Positions 49,470-57,537 of a DNA stretch of 64,000 nt are shown piece by piece. How positions within the stretch are numbered: position 1 is the stretch's first letter; each line of letters opens with the position of its first letter. Under the pieces are notes generated by a model. The model searched no databases. It worked only from the letters and a program-made list of their open reading frames with translations, and was not told the DNA's origin. A program made the position numbers and the translations under genes. The DNA is from Gracilibacillus caseinilyticus (GTDB taxonomy: Bacteria; Bacillota; Bacilli; Bacillales; Amphibacillaceae): NCBI RefSeq assembly GCF_022919115.1, contig NZ_CP095072.1, forward strand, positions 930,001-994,000, read 5' to 3'.

Positions 49470-49985
49470 TCACAAAAACTGCAACACATAAAAGTCACAA
49501 ATTTTATAAGCGTACACCAAAGAAACGATAACCAAAAACGAACCGAATACCATTTGGATTTTATCCGTTTTATTTTTCGTATACCTATACAAAAGTCCGT
49601 ACCACATCAAAAGCAACATAACAGGTATTCCTAAAAACAGCCATGGTGGTACATCCTCTATTGGAGTCGGAAATAGAGTGGTTAGAAATAAACCATACAC
49701 TATTAAAACACCAGAAAGAAATAAAAGAATAAACGCCCCGTTTTTTGCCGGTTCAATTAACTGCAATTTATCTTCTTTCGATTTCATACTTAGAAAACGC
49801 CAAATATAATCACTAAGCCACGCCACGCTCAAAACAAAAGGAATCAATAATATAAACACATTGATATTTCCAACAAACCCCGCCCCGAGCAGTATAAAAA
49901 AAGACAAGAAAGACAAGGCAACAAGCGCACCAAAATAACTTACGTGTAAGAGTTTTATCTTCAAATCGTTCAACCACCTTTTCAT
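49470..49985 (-). CDS. hypothetical membrane protein
   Basis: A 171-residue protein with five predicted membrane helices. A charged stretch KSKEDKLQLIEPAKN lies between helices 2 and 3. It has its own terminator, so it is probably not co-transcribed with the protease. No family is recognised; an immunity or export role for the island is possible but unsupported. The 234 bases beyond it (49986-50219) show no gene. Confidence 0.6.
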   Translation of the reverse strand: MKRWLNDLKIKLLHVSYFGALVALSFLSFFILLGAGFVGNINVFILLIPFVLSVAWLSDYIWRFLSMKSKEDKLQLIEPAKNGAFILLFLSGVLIVYGLFLTTLFPTPIEDVPPWLFLGIPVMLLLMWYGLLYRYTKNKTDKIQMVFGSFLVIVSLVYAYKICDFYVLQFL

Positions 49986-50219
49986 AACAATACGAAAACA
50001 AACCTATTCGAATCAATCTTCTGTACGGTCACATGCAACCCCTAATATATTGACATTTTACCATAAAATAGAATTTATTAAAGAACCTAAACAAATATTT
50101 CGTCATAGATGCCGAGAGACAACTATCCACATATCCACTTCTCATGGTGAGAACGATGTAGTACACTATAATTAAATTGGATGCGTGAAATTTTGATGAA
50201 GGGTAGTGACAATCATTGA

Positions 50220-51122
50220 ATTACCAATCGTTATCTAATCGCTATCGAAAAAGACGGAAAGAAACCCGGGACGATCCAGCGATATCAATCAGACCTGCAG
50301 ATCTTTCTTACATGGTGGGATTCCAACCAACCACAAAACCTGTTTAGTCAAAACACCGTAGAGATCGACGCTTATACGACACATTTACAAGCAAGCCATT
50401 GTCGTGATACGACAATCAAGCGTCACATTTCATCCGTGCGTCGGTTCCTGGCATTTTATCACATAAAAATCGACGCAAGTCAGCATGAGAAAGCCTACCG
50501 TGCGGACCCTTTGCAATCCCGTGACTTTATCTCAAGCGAAGGAATGAACCAGCTGCTCCGATCCATGCAGCGACCTATTTCATCGGTTGCACGAGACACA
50601 CTCATTCCTCGCAATGTAGCCATCGTGTATCTTGTGCGATATGTAGGAGTTCGACCAAAAGAAATCGCTATGCTAAACATGAACAACGTGAACCTGGCTC
50701 AATCCCTCATCGAAATAAAAGGAGAGGGTTATCGTAGAACCTATAGGTTACCCAAGGCACACATGACCTATATCCGTGACTATTTACAAACGATCGATCC
50801 CCTCAAAAAACCAACATGGAAATCCGATCAACCATTGTTTGTTGCATTTAACAATCGGAGTAAGGATTATCAGTATGATTATAGAAGGGATCAACCAAAG
50901 CGCCTATCGGCAAGAAGCATACAAGAAATGATTAAAGACGAAGTGCAACTGGCGACGCTTCGGAAACTGTCAGCCAAACATTTACGAAATAGCTGTATCC
51001 TCGACTATATTGAAAGAGGTCGATCAGAGGAAGAAATCCTGGCACATTTTCATTTGACGCACCGGTATTCGTTGCGTCGTTATAAGCAGCACGCCTTATC
51101 ATCAGATGGTTTTAAACAATAA
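50220..51122 (+). CDS. second tyrosine recombinase-like protein, atypical, start unclear
   Basis: The open frame from 50220 encodes an N-terminal SAM-like DNA-binding domain (KKPGTIQRYQSDLQIFLTWW) and a catalytic domain with VGVRPKEIAML (Arg), EIKGEGYRRTYRLPK (Lys) and AKHLRNSCILDYIERG. The usual HxLR histidine is lysine here, with a histidine one place later. The final part is FHLTHRYSLRRYKQH. No ATG/GTG/TTG start lies in frame before 50436. A GTG at 50206 in another frame (VTIIELP) suggests a one-base frameshift. It is likely degenerate. Confidence 0.6.
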   Translation: MTNRYLIAIEKDGKKPGTIQRYQSDLQIFLTWWDSNQPQNLFSQNTVEIDAYTTHLQASHCRDTTIKRHISSVRRFLAFYHIKIDASQHEKAYRADPLQSRDFISSEGMNQLLRSMQRPISSVARDTLIPRNVAIVYLVRYVGVRPKEIAMLNMNNVNLAQSLIEIKGEGYRRTYRLPKAHMTYIRDYLQTIDPLKKPTWKSDQPLFVAFNNRSKDYQYDYRRDQPKRLSARSIQEMIKDEVQLATLRKLSAKHLRNSCILDYIERGRSEEEILAHFHLTHRYSLRRYKQHALSSDGFKQ

Positions 51123-51265
51123 TAAAACGTTCCCAAATCTTGTTATCACAGGAATTCATTAAGAAAAACAAAAGAAATAGACTGGAATATATGGGACAGG
51201 TACTCATTCGACATCTGTACCAAAAGGATAGGGTGGTTGGTGTTATCCCCAAAGGTGGTGATGCC

Positions 51266-51364
51266 ATGAGGACTTTCCAGGCTTTAACACTCATGATCTC
51301 GTTTTCGACGATGATCATTGCGCTAATTGCTGTCGTTGTCGCTATTGTGAACGCAAAAAAATAG
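51266..51364 (+). CDS. holin-like toxin of a type I toxin-antitoxin locus
   Basis: A 32-residue peptide MRTFQALTLMISFSTMIIAL followed by IAVVVAIVNAKK, a single hydrophobic helix with a basic end. This matches the small membrane toxins (TxpA/BsrG/YonT-like, often labelled putative holin-like toxin) of Bacillus prophages. AAAGGTGGTGATGCC precedes the ATG. A - strand RNA overlapping its 3' region is predicted from a terminator and promoter, giving the standard type I layout. Confidence 0.75.
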   Translation: MRTFQALTLMISFSTMIIALIAVVVAIVNAKK

Positions 51365-51495
51365 CCCCCTATTCTAGTCAAATGGGTAAGGGCTATTTTC
51401 TGGTTTGAACTAGATATCGCCAATCCCCTATTCAAAGGATGAGTATCTAGGGACCGCAGTTACCGCTACGGTCTTTTTTAGTATGTCTTTTGTTA
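51357..51495 (-). ncRNA. candidate antitoxin RNA, antisense to the toxin mRNA 3' end
   Basis: On the - strand an extended -10 (TGGTATACT, 51508-51501) could start an RNA near 51495. It would end at a hairpin (AAATAGCCC / GGGCTATTT, 51398-51359) followed by a run of T residues inside the toxin's last codons. The RNA of about 140 nt would pair with the toxin transcript's 3' end, as SR4 does with BsrG. Confidence 0.55.
51451..51479 (+). terminator. terminator of the toxin mRNA
   Basis: A stem GACCG / CGGTC with a 12-base loop and a T6 run, 90 bases past the toxin stop. Confidence 0.7.
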
Positions 51496-51532
51496 TACTT
51501 AGTATACCACATTTTTACGAAAAAGAAACCCG

Positions 51533-52146
51533 TTATTTATCACGCGCAGATAACGCCCGGTATTCATTGATGTGTTTTGCATGATGTTGTAATAATGTCT
51601 TAAGGTCTTTTGCTAAATGTCCCCGAATCGCCACATGGGCCATCTCCGGCGTGCCGAGATGAAAAGCATGTCGGTGGATAAACGCCGGCGCCCCTTCAAA
51701 GATAATTTCTGTGATCGGATTATCACTAAGTGCTTCAGCTTGCAATTCTTGTGTATTTTCCGGAAGAATTAATCGTGTGAGATTATTGTGACAAAATCCC
51801 GCATGTGGAATTGAAAACAGATTCTTGCCGATTCTTAATACTTCCAACTTGTTGTGCATGAACGGAACGCCCCGTCCTCGATTAAGGCGACACCCTCTTG
51901 GATGCGTACGTCTTTTAAATGATTAAACGCAAACGCGTAAAACCCAATCACGGTTAATGTTGGTGGTAGCACCACGGATATTAACCCTTTATTCCAGAAC
52001 GCGTCCGACCCGATAGACAAAACTTACATCCCGTCGATTTCGGGCGGGATGACCACGTTCCGGTCCTCTCAATTATAATCAATAATTTCTCTACGAAACT
52101 CATCAAAACGAAAATAACGCGCATTCGTCGTTTTAAAATTAATCAT
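51533..52146 (-). pseudogene. BspA-like leucine-rich repeat protein, multiply disrupted
   Basis: Read from an ATG at 52146, the frame gives MINFKTTNARYFRFDEFRRE, a stop, EDRNVVIPPEIDGM, a second stop, and then LRR_5-type repeats SIGSDAFWNKGLISVVLPPT and IGFYAFAFNHLKDVRIQEGV. A frameshift near 51845 leads to LEVLRIGKNLFSIPHAGF and further repeats. Two nonsense codons and one frameshift make this a clear pseudogene. Confidence 0.75.
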
Positions 52147-52258
52147 TACAGACTCACTCTCCGCTCTACTTATTGGTGTTTTTTATTGTACTATAAAACA
52201 TAAGCGAAATAGAAATACACCTCTTCCAAATGATGTTATAAAATTGTAGCGTACTTGA

Positions 52259-52756
52259 GCGAAACTCAAGGAGATTCGGAAGGAAAAAAAATTAACTTTA
52301 CTCGACTTAAAAGCTCGAACTGGTTACTCAGATTCATATTTATCTCAAATCGAAAACGGTTATAAAGATTTACCTAAACCATCATTATTAAGAACACTTG
52401 CTGTAGGGTTAGACATTTCACCTATTTATCTAATGAATTTAGCCGGCTACTCTTATTCTTATATAGACGTTGAGAATGGTACAGTTAAACTTGAAAAGAA
52501 TGAGCATCAATTTAAAGATGAAAAGTTTATAAATAAAGAAAAAAAAATAGAAGTAAATCTTCCGTGTACAGAGAAGATGGAAGTAGGAAACGGAGAGCAA
52601 ACTATTAAAGAATTATCAGACGACGAATTAAGAAGAAGATTATTTGACCTTCATGACCTTCTTGATATGAAAATTGATTTGTACTATAAAAATGCATTTC
52701 TAACAGAAGAAAAACGTAAAAAAGTTAGAAATATACTAGAACTCTTTTTTGAATAA
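52259..52756 (+). pseudogene. XRE-family helix-turn-helix regulator without a usable start
   Basis: The open frame starts AKLKEIRKEKKLTLLDLKAR then TGYSDSYLSQIENGYKDLPK, a clear XRE helix-turn-helix, and ends ELFFE. The codon just before is TGA. A TTG at 52255 in another frame (LSE) suggests a two-base deletion in the first codons. An internal ATG at 52433 would lose the DNA-binding domain. It lies beside the integrase, where element repressors normally sit. Confidence 0.7.
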
Positions 52757-52775
52757 CTATTTATCTTTCCTATAT

Positions 52776-52792
52776 ATAGCCTGCCAGCGTAT
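52776..52792 (-). repeat. 17-bp repeat, inverted relative to the copy at 37664
   Basis: On the + strand ATAGCCTGCCAGCGTAT, the exact complement of 37664-37680, lies 17 bases before the integrase TTG start. It may be a binding site for the integrase or repressor. Confidence 0.6.
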
Positions 52793-52808
52793 TGGAAAGG
52801 AAACGATT

Positions 52809-53987
52809 TTGACAACCATCAAAAAGTACACAAAGAAAAATGGTACCACCGCCTATATGTTTAATGCTTATTTAGGCATAAATCCTCTCACTGGAGAGCC
52901 GAAGAGAACGACACGCCGAGGATTTAAAACAAAAAAGGATGCAAAAGTTGCCCTGTCTAAACTAATGGTAGAAGTCAATGACTTCGGTCACCGTCAAAAT
53001 GAACAGATGACCTTCCAACAAGTGTTTGAGGAATGGTTTAAGCAGCATCGTAAAGAAGTAAAGCCCTATACGGTGTATGTAATGGAATGCAAATTCAGAA
53101 AAAGGATACTTCCGATCTTCGGACCATACAAAATAAAGGACATTTCGCGATTGCATTGTCAAAAAGTTATCAATGCTTGGGCACAAGAACTTAAAACGTT
53201 TAATGACTATAAGATACAAGCAAACTTGGTCTTTCGATATGCAATGAAAATGGATATTATTAAGCGCAACCCGATGGAATATGTCACATTGCCGAAACTT
53301 AAACATGAGATAGAGTATAACGCTGAATTGGAAGAGAAAAAGTATTATTACACGAAAGATGAGCTCAAACGATTTTTAGACTCGATTCAAGACGACGACA
53401 TGACTTATACCATGTTTCGGCTACTCGCCTTCACAGGAGCACGCAAAGGGGAACTGTATGCTTTGCATTGGTCTGACGTGAATTTCCGCCAAAGGACAAT
53501 CAGTTTGAAAAAGACATTAATTCACATAAACGGCAAAAAGCAGCTTCAGACTACTAAAACAAAAGCCTCTCGTCGTGTGGTTAGCGTGGATGATGAAACG
53601 TTGACAATCTTAAAGAAATGGCGTAGCAAACAAATGCAACGCTATTTGAAGTTAGAACTTGACGTGCCTTTTCAAACGGAAGATCAATAGCCCATCTTTA
53701 CGGTCTTTAATCAGTTAAAACATGAAATGAGTTATTGTCGAAAAGTTTATTTAAATGAAAGGTTGAAACGAATTTATCAAAAGAACTCAGATCTACCTCA
53801 AGTAAATGTTCACGCCTTTCGGCATACACATGCCAGTTTGTTATTTGCTGCCGGGGCTTCGATCAAAGATGTACAAGCCCGACTTGGTCATACAGATATT
53901 AAAACCACGATGGATATCTACACTCATGTGACCGATGAAGCGAAGGAGAAAACAGCTGAGATGTTTCAGAAGTACATGAATTTTTAA
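52809..53987 (+). pseudogene. int: tyrosine integrase of the island, interrupted by TAG
   Basis: From a TTG at 52809 (LTTIKKYTKKNGTTAYMFN) the product is a Tn916/ICE-type integrase. It has an AP2-like arm-binding domain (about 1-55), a SAM-like domain, and catalytic Arg (FTGARKGELY), Lys (TKTKASRRV), HAFRHTH, LGHTDIKTT and Tyr (IYTHV). An in-frame TAG at 53688-53690 splits it after residue 293, and the rest continues in the same frame to 53987. All catalytic residues remain, so one base change would restore it. It lies next to the right attachment site. Confidence 0.88.
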
Positions 53988-53997
53988 CTTTGGATAT

Positions 53998-54016
53998 TAT
54001 TCAAATGGTATTCAAT
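53998..54016 (+). repeat. right arm-type repeat (direct copy of 37629)
   Basis: TATTCAAATGGTATTCAAT, identical to the left copy, starts 11 bases after the integrase stop. Confidence 0.65.
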
Positions 54017-54030
54017 TCCACATTCAGATA

Positions 54031-54068
54031 TAAAAAACCCTCTCTGCTGTATAAGAGCAAAGAGGGTA
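54031..54068 (-). terminator. element-supplied terminator for rpsI
   Basis: On the - strand ACCCTCT pairs with AGAGGGT (with additional TGCTC/GAGCA-type pairing inside), followed by TTTTTT. It lies inside the island just past rpsI and replaces the original terminator at 37414. Confidence 0.75.
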
Positions 54069-54089
54069 AACCCTTGATATATAAGGTTT

Positions 54090-54482
54090 TTAACGTTTTG
54101 AGAACTGTGGTGCACGACGAGCTTTTTTAAGACCGTATTTTTTACGCTCTTTAGCACGCGCGTCACGAGTTAAGAATCCAGCACGTTTAAGTGTTGTGCG
54201 GTATTCTGGATCAGCTTCTAATAATGCACGAGCAACGCCGTGACGGATTGCACCAGCTTGACCAGTGAAACCTCCACCATCAACGTTTACTAATACATCA
54301 TAGCTACCTTCAGTTTCCGTTGCAACTAAAGGTTGCTTAATGATTGTACGAAGAGTTTCGTATGGGAAGAAATCTTCCGCATCGCGATTATTTACAACGA
54401 TACGTCCAGTACCTGGAACTAAACGTACACGTGCAGTTGAAGTTTTACGGCGTCCGGTACCGTAGTATTGTACTTGTGCCAC
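54090..54482 (-). CDS. rpsI: 30S ribosomal protein S9
   Basis: A 130-residue S9 protein with [14 protein letters not shown] at the N-terminus and the invariant basic tail [12 protein letters not shown] that reaches the ribosomal P-site. It is intact. The last 65 bases are duplicated at 37461, showing that the island recombined here but restored the coding end. It lies 19 bases after rplM in the usual operon. Confidence 0.97.
   Translation of the reverse strand: MAQVQYYGTGRRKTSTARVRLVPGTGRIVVNNRDAEDFFPYETLRTIIKQPLVATETEGSYDVLVNVDGGGFTGQAGAIRHGVARALLEADPEYRTTLKRAGFLTRDARAKERKKYGLKKARRAPQFSKR
54091..54155 (-). repeat. right attachment site within the rpsI 3' end
   Basis: The partner of the left repeat at 37461-37525, with two mismatches. 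It covers the last 22 codons of rpsI, including the stop. Confidence 0.9.
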
Positions 54483-54501
54483 TGTAGTAACCTCCTTCTA
54501 A

Positions 54502-54939
54502 TTATCCGCGAAGTTCTAAAACTTCTGGTTTTTGTGCTTCATGCTTATGGTCTGTTCCACGATAAACGTGAAGTTTTTTACCCATTTTACGTCCTAATTT
54601 ACCCTTAGGTAACATACCCTTGATTGTAAGTTCAAGCATTTGCTCAGGGTATTTTTCACGCATTTCTTCAGCAGTACGTGATTTTAAACCACCAGGGTGA
54701 TTAGAGTGACGGTAGTATAACTTATCGCTAAGTTTCTTACCTGTAAGTTCAATTTTGTTCGCATTGATAATGATCACATGATCTCCAGTATCAACATGCG
54801 GTGTATATGTTGGTTTATGCTTACCGCGAAGGATTGAAGCAACTTCACTTGCTAAACGACCAAGCGTCTGTCCTTCTGCGTCTACAACAAACCATTTGCG
54901 TTCAATGTTATTTTCATTTGCCATGAAAGTTGTGCGCAT
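54502..54939 (-). CDS. rplM: 50S ribosomal protein L13
   Basis: A 145-residue L13 protein with [20 protein letters not shown] and [20 protein letters not shown]. Full length, preceded by TAGGAGGTTACTG. It has its own promoter and a structured leader, separate from truA. Confidence 0.97.
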   Translation of the reverse strand: MRTTFMANENNIERKWFVVDAEGQTLGRLASEVASILRGKHKPTYTPHVDTGDHVIIINANKIELTGKKLSDKLYYRHSNHPGGLKSRTAEEMREKYPEQMLELTIKGMLPKGKLGRKMGKKLHVYRGTDHKHEAQKPEVLELRG

Positions 54940-54999
54940 GATCAGTAACCTCCTAAATCATTGTTTCTTAATCTTCGTTTGTCCGAATTTATATTCTAA

Positions 55000-55027
55000 C
55001 ACGAGTAACTTTCCGGGGCTATTCGTG
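55000..55027 (-). promoter_or_regulatory. hairpin in the rplM leader, possible L13 leader element
   Basis: CACGA and TCGTG enclose AATAGCCCCGGAAAGTTAC in the leader between promoter and rplM. Autoregulatory L13 leaders are known in Bacillus; I see the hairpin but cannot confirm the consensus. Confidence 0.4.
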
Positions 55028-55053
55028 GTTTAGAAAATAAAATGCCATAGACC

Positions 55054-55082
55054 ATAATATAATATTATAGGCCAAATGTCAA
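55054..55082 (-). promoter_or_regulatory. promoter of rplM-rpsI
   Basis: On the - strand TTGACA (55082-55077), a 17-base spacer and TATTAT (55059-55054), about 115 bases before rplM. Confidence 0.8.
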
Positions 55083-55121
55083 TAGATTGCACGCAAGGAA
55101 TCGTTGTTTTTGTCAACTTTT

Positions 55122-55865
55122 TTAATAGTAGTCTACTTCCCAAAGGTATAACCCTTGTGGTGGAGCGGTTTTGCCCGCTTTTGACCGGTCACAGGCGGTG
55201 ATTATTTCTTCCACTTTTTCAGGCTTTCGCAGCCCAAATCCAACCTCCAGTAATGTGCCGGTAATAATGCGCACCATGTTATATAAAAATCCGGTCCCCC
55301 GAACCTTGATTATGATCTGTTGCGCTGAATCCTCTTCAATCGATATTTCCGTTATCGTCCTGATTTTATCACCTTTGACGTTACTGTTTGCTGCACAAAA
55401 GGAAGAAAAATCGTGTGTCCCGACCAGAAACTTACCAGCCTGTTGCATACGTTCCAGCTGTAAAGGCACTTGAACATGATAGCAATAATGACGTTTAAAC
55501 AAATCTCTTTCCTTTGTATTTAGAATAAAATAACGATATTCCTTCTCCTTCACATCAAAACGGGCGTGGAAGTCAGGTGGTGCTTCAGAAATGTCCTTTA
55601 CTACTATATCATCAGGAAGCATCGTGTTTAATGCTTTTAACCAGTTAGCAACTGGAATAGTAAGCGATGTATCAAAATGGATGGTCTGTCCTACTGCATG
55701 CACCCCTTGATCGGTTCTTCCTGATGCTGTCACCCGAATATGTTCACCCTTGTGCATTTTAGCTAAGACGGCTTCTAATTTGCCCTGTACCGTTCTGCCA
55801 TTTGGTTGAATCTGATAACCAGAGAAGTTTGTCCCATCATATTGAATAATTGCTTTTAATCTCAT
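55122..55865 (-). CDS. truA: tRNA pseudouridine(38-40) synthase
   Basis: TruA modifies U38-U40 in the tRNA anticodon arm. The 247-residue protein has YDGTNFSGYQIQPNGRTVQG and the catalytic aspartate in ASGRTDQGVHAVGQ, plus FLYNMVRIITGTLLEVG near the C-terminus. It follows ecfT by 11 bases in the standard operon. Confidence 0.95.
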   Translation of the reverse strand: MRLKAIIQYDGTNFSGYQIQPNGRTVQGKLEAVLAKMHKGEHIRVTASGRTDQGVHAVGQTIHFDTSLTIPVANWLKALNTMLPDDIVVKDISEAPPDFHARFDVKEKEYRYFILNTKERDLFKRHYCYHVQVPLQLERMQQAGKFLVGTHDFSSFCAANSNVKGDKIRTITEISIEEDSAQQIIIKVRGTGFLYNMVRIITGTLLEVGFGLRKPEKVEEIITACDRSKAGKTAPPQGLYLWEVDYY

Positions 55866-55876
55866 AAATAGTCCCC

Positions 55877-56674
55877 TTAACTACGAATATAGAAAAAGAT
55901 GAACAACACGACCAGATAGAAAAACAGACACATATAATCTACCTTCGTCCACTTCAATTGCCTCAGCTTCGTCCTTCCTTCACTGCCGCGATACCCTCTG
56001 GCTTCCATCGCCATTGCTAATTCTTCCGCTCGTTTAAATGCACTGATAAACAAAGGAACCAAGAGAGGAACTATCGCATACATTCGCTCTTTGATTGAGC
56101 CCGTTCGCAAATCAACACCTCGTGAAGCTTGTGCCTTTGAAATTTTTTCTGTTTCATCCAGCAATGTCGGAATAAATCGCAACGAGATCGACATCATTAA
56201 CGCCAGCTCATGCACCGGTACTTTAATTTTGTTGAGAGGGGCGAATAGTACTTCGATGGCATCAGTAATCTCCATCGGCGCAGTCGTTAATGTTAATAGT
56301 GACGTAACCAGTACTAGTAACAAAAAACGTAGAGATATTGTTAATCCTTGTATGACGCCACCTTGGTAAACTGTAAAACCAGCTACATCAAAAAGAGCTG
56401 GACCTTCTTTCGTAATAATCAGGTGCAAGATAAAGGTGAATAGAATTAAAAACCAGACAGGCGTTATCCCTTTTAAAATATACCGAATATCGATTTTAGT
56501 CATGACCACTAACAGAACAGCGAATAACGTTAACCATCCATAGCTTAACGCATTATTGGCAAAAAACACGACAATCACAAACGTAAAAATAACGAGCAAT
56601 TTGGAACGCGGATCTAAACGATGCAACAAGGAGTTACCTGGTAAAAACTGACCGATTATCATATAAGATTTCAT
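55877..56674 (-). CDS. ecfT: ECF transporter transmembrane protein EcfT
   Basis: The 265-residue membrane scaffold of the group II energy-coupling-factor vitamin transporters, with GNSLLHRLDPRSKLLVIF at the N-terminus and the coupling-helix motifs SKAQASRGVDL and AMAMEARGYRG that contact the ATPases. It overlaps ecfA2 by 4 bases. Substrate-binding S components are encoded elsewhere. Confidence 0.95.
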   Translation of the reverse strand: MKSYMIIGQFLPGNSLLHRLDPRSKLLVIFTFVIVVFFANNALSYGWLTLFAVLLVVMTKIDIRYILKGITPVWFLILFTFILHLIITKEGPALFDVAGFTVYQGGVIQGLTISLRFLLLVLVTSLLTLTTAPMEITDAIEVLFAPLNKIKVPVHELALMMSISLRFIPTLLDETEKISKAQASRGVDLRTGSIKERMYAIVPLLVPLFISAFKRAEELAMAMEARGYRGSEGRTKLRQLKWTKVDYMCLFFYLVVLFIFFYIRS

Positions 56675-57537
56675 TGTTTGGTCTCCCTTAGACGCGCTGC
56701 TATCTCTGTCGCTAATTGTGAAATAGATTGTCTGTTGTATTGCAGGTCGATTTGCAATCTGTCTTTTAACTTGCCCATTAAATCCAAAATATCCGGAACA
56801 TCCAAATTCGCTTCTTCAAGCAAATTTGCATTAGAGAAAATTTCTTCAGGACTTCCTTCCATCAGCATACTGCCCTTTGCCAATACGTAAATACGGTCTG
56901 CATATTGTAGAGCATGCTGCATTTGGTGTGTCACAAGAATCGTTGTCATATTTTTTGCATCATGCAGTTGTGCAAACATATCCATCATATCACGTTGGCC
57001 TTTGGGATCTAGGCCCGCTGTTGGTTCATCAAGTATTAATACATCTGGATTCATGGCAAGCACACCTGCAATGGCAACTCTTCTCATTTGACCACCGCTT
57101 ATCTCAAAAGGAGACTTCTCTAGAATGTCCTCCGACAAACCGACCTTCTCAATCGCATCCAAAACTCTCACTTCCCGTTCACTCTCTGGCACATGGAAGT
57201 TTTTTAATGCAAATTGAATATCTCGATCCACGGTCTCTTCAAACAATTGATGCTCTGGATATTGAAAAACAACACCGACTTTCTCACGGAGCTTCTTCAG
57301 ATTCTGCCTTTTATTCTCTTTTGATAGAACAAAATCACCAACAACCACTTTTCCCTCTGAAGGAAGCAGCAACCCATTAATATGCTGTAATAGTGTCGAT
57401 TTCCCCGAACCCGTATGGCCGACAATAGCAATATATTCACCGGATTGGATGCTAAGGTTAATATCGGCAAGCGCCTGATAAGAAAAAGGAGTATTCTGTT
57501 GGTACGTATAATTTACTTGTTCAAATCTGATGTCCAT
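56671..57537 (-). CDS. ecfA2: ECF transporter ATPase EcfA2
   Basis: A 288-residue ABC ATPase with Walker A VGHTGSGKSTLLQH, Q-loop VFQYPEHQLF, signature ISGGQMRRVAIAG and Walker B PDVLILDEPTAGLD. It overlaps ecfA1 by 25 bases. It forms a heterodimer with EcfA1 and powers vitamin uptake through EcfT. Confidence 0.95.
   Translation of the reverse strand: MDIRFEQVNYTYQQNTPFSYQALADINLSIQSGEYIAIVGHTGSGKSTLLQHINGLLLPSEGKVVVGDFVLSKENKRQNLKKLREKVGVVFQYPEHQLFEETVDRDIQFALKNFHVPESEREVRVLDAIEKVGLSEDILEKSPFEISGGQMRRVAIAGVLAMNPDVLILDEPTAGLDPKGQRDMMDMFAQLHDAKNMTTILVTHQMQHALQYADRIYVLAKGSMLMEGSPEEIFSNANLLEEANLDVPDILDLMGKLKDRLQIDLQYNRQSISQLATEIAARLRETKQ

Larger units (their letters stand above)
37461..54155. 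mobile_element. integrated island of ~16.7 kb in the 3' end of rpsI
   Basis: The region lies between a 65-bp duplication of the rpsI 3' end and the intact rpsI gene. A tyrosine integrase gene (52809-53987) ends about 100 bases from the right site, with 19-bp direct arm-type repeats near both ends. It carries sigma factors, toxin-related genes, a tRNA and Cys-rich proteins, with no conjugation or phage structural genes. Many of its genes are broken, so the element is probably immobile now. Confidence 0.85.

Noticed and set aside
37461..54155. Search for CRISPR arrays, phage structural genes and conjugation genes in the island.
   Set aside because: No regularly spaced short repeats with unique spacers, no terminase, capsid or tail genes, and no relaxase or coupling protein are visible.
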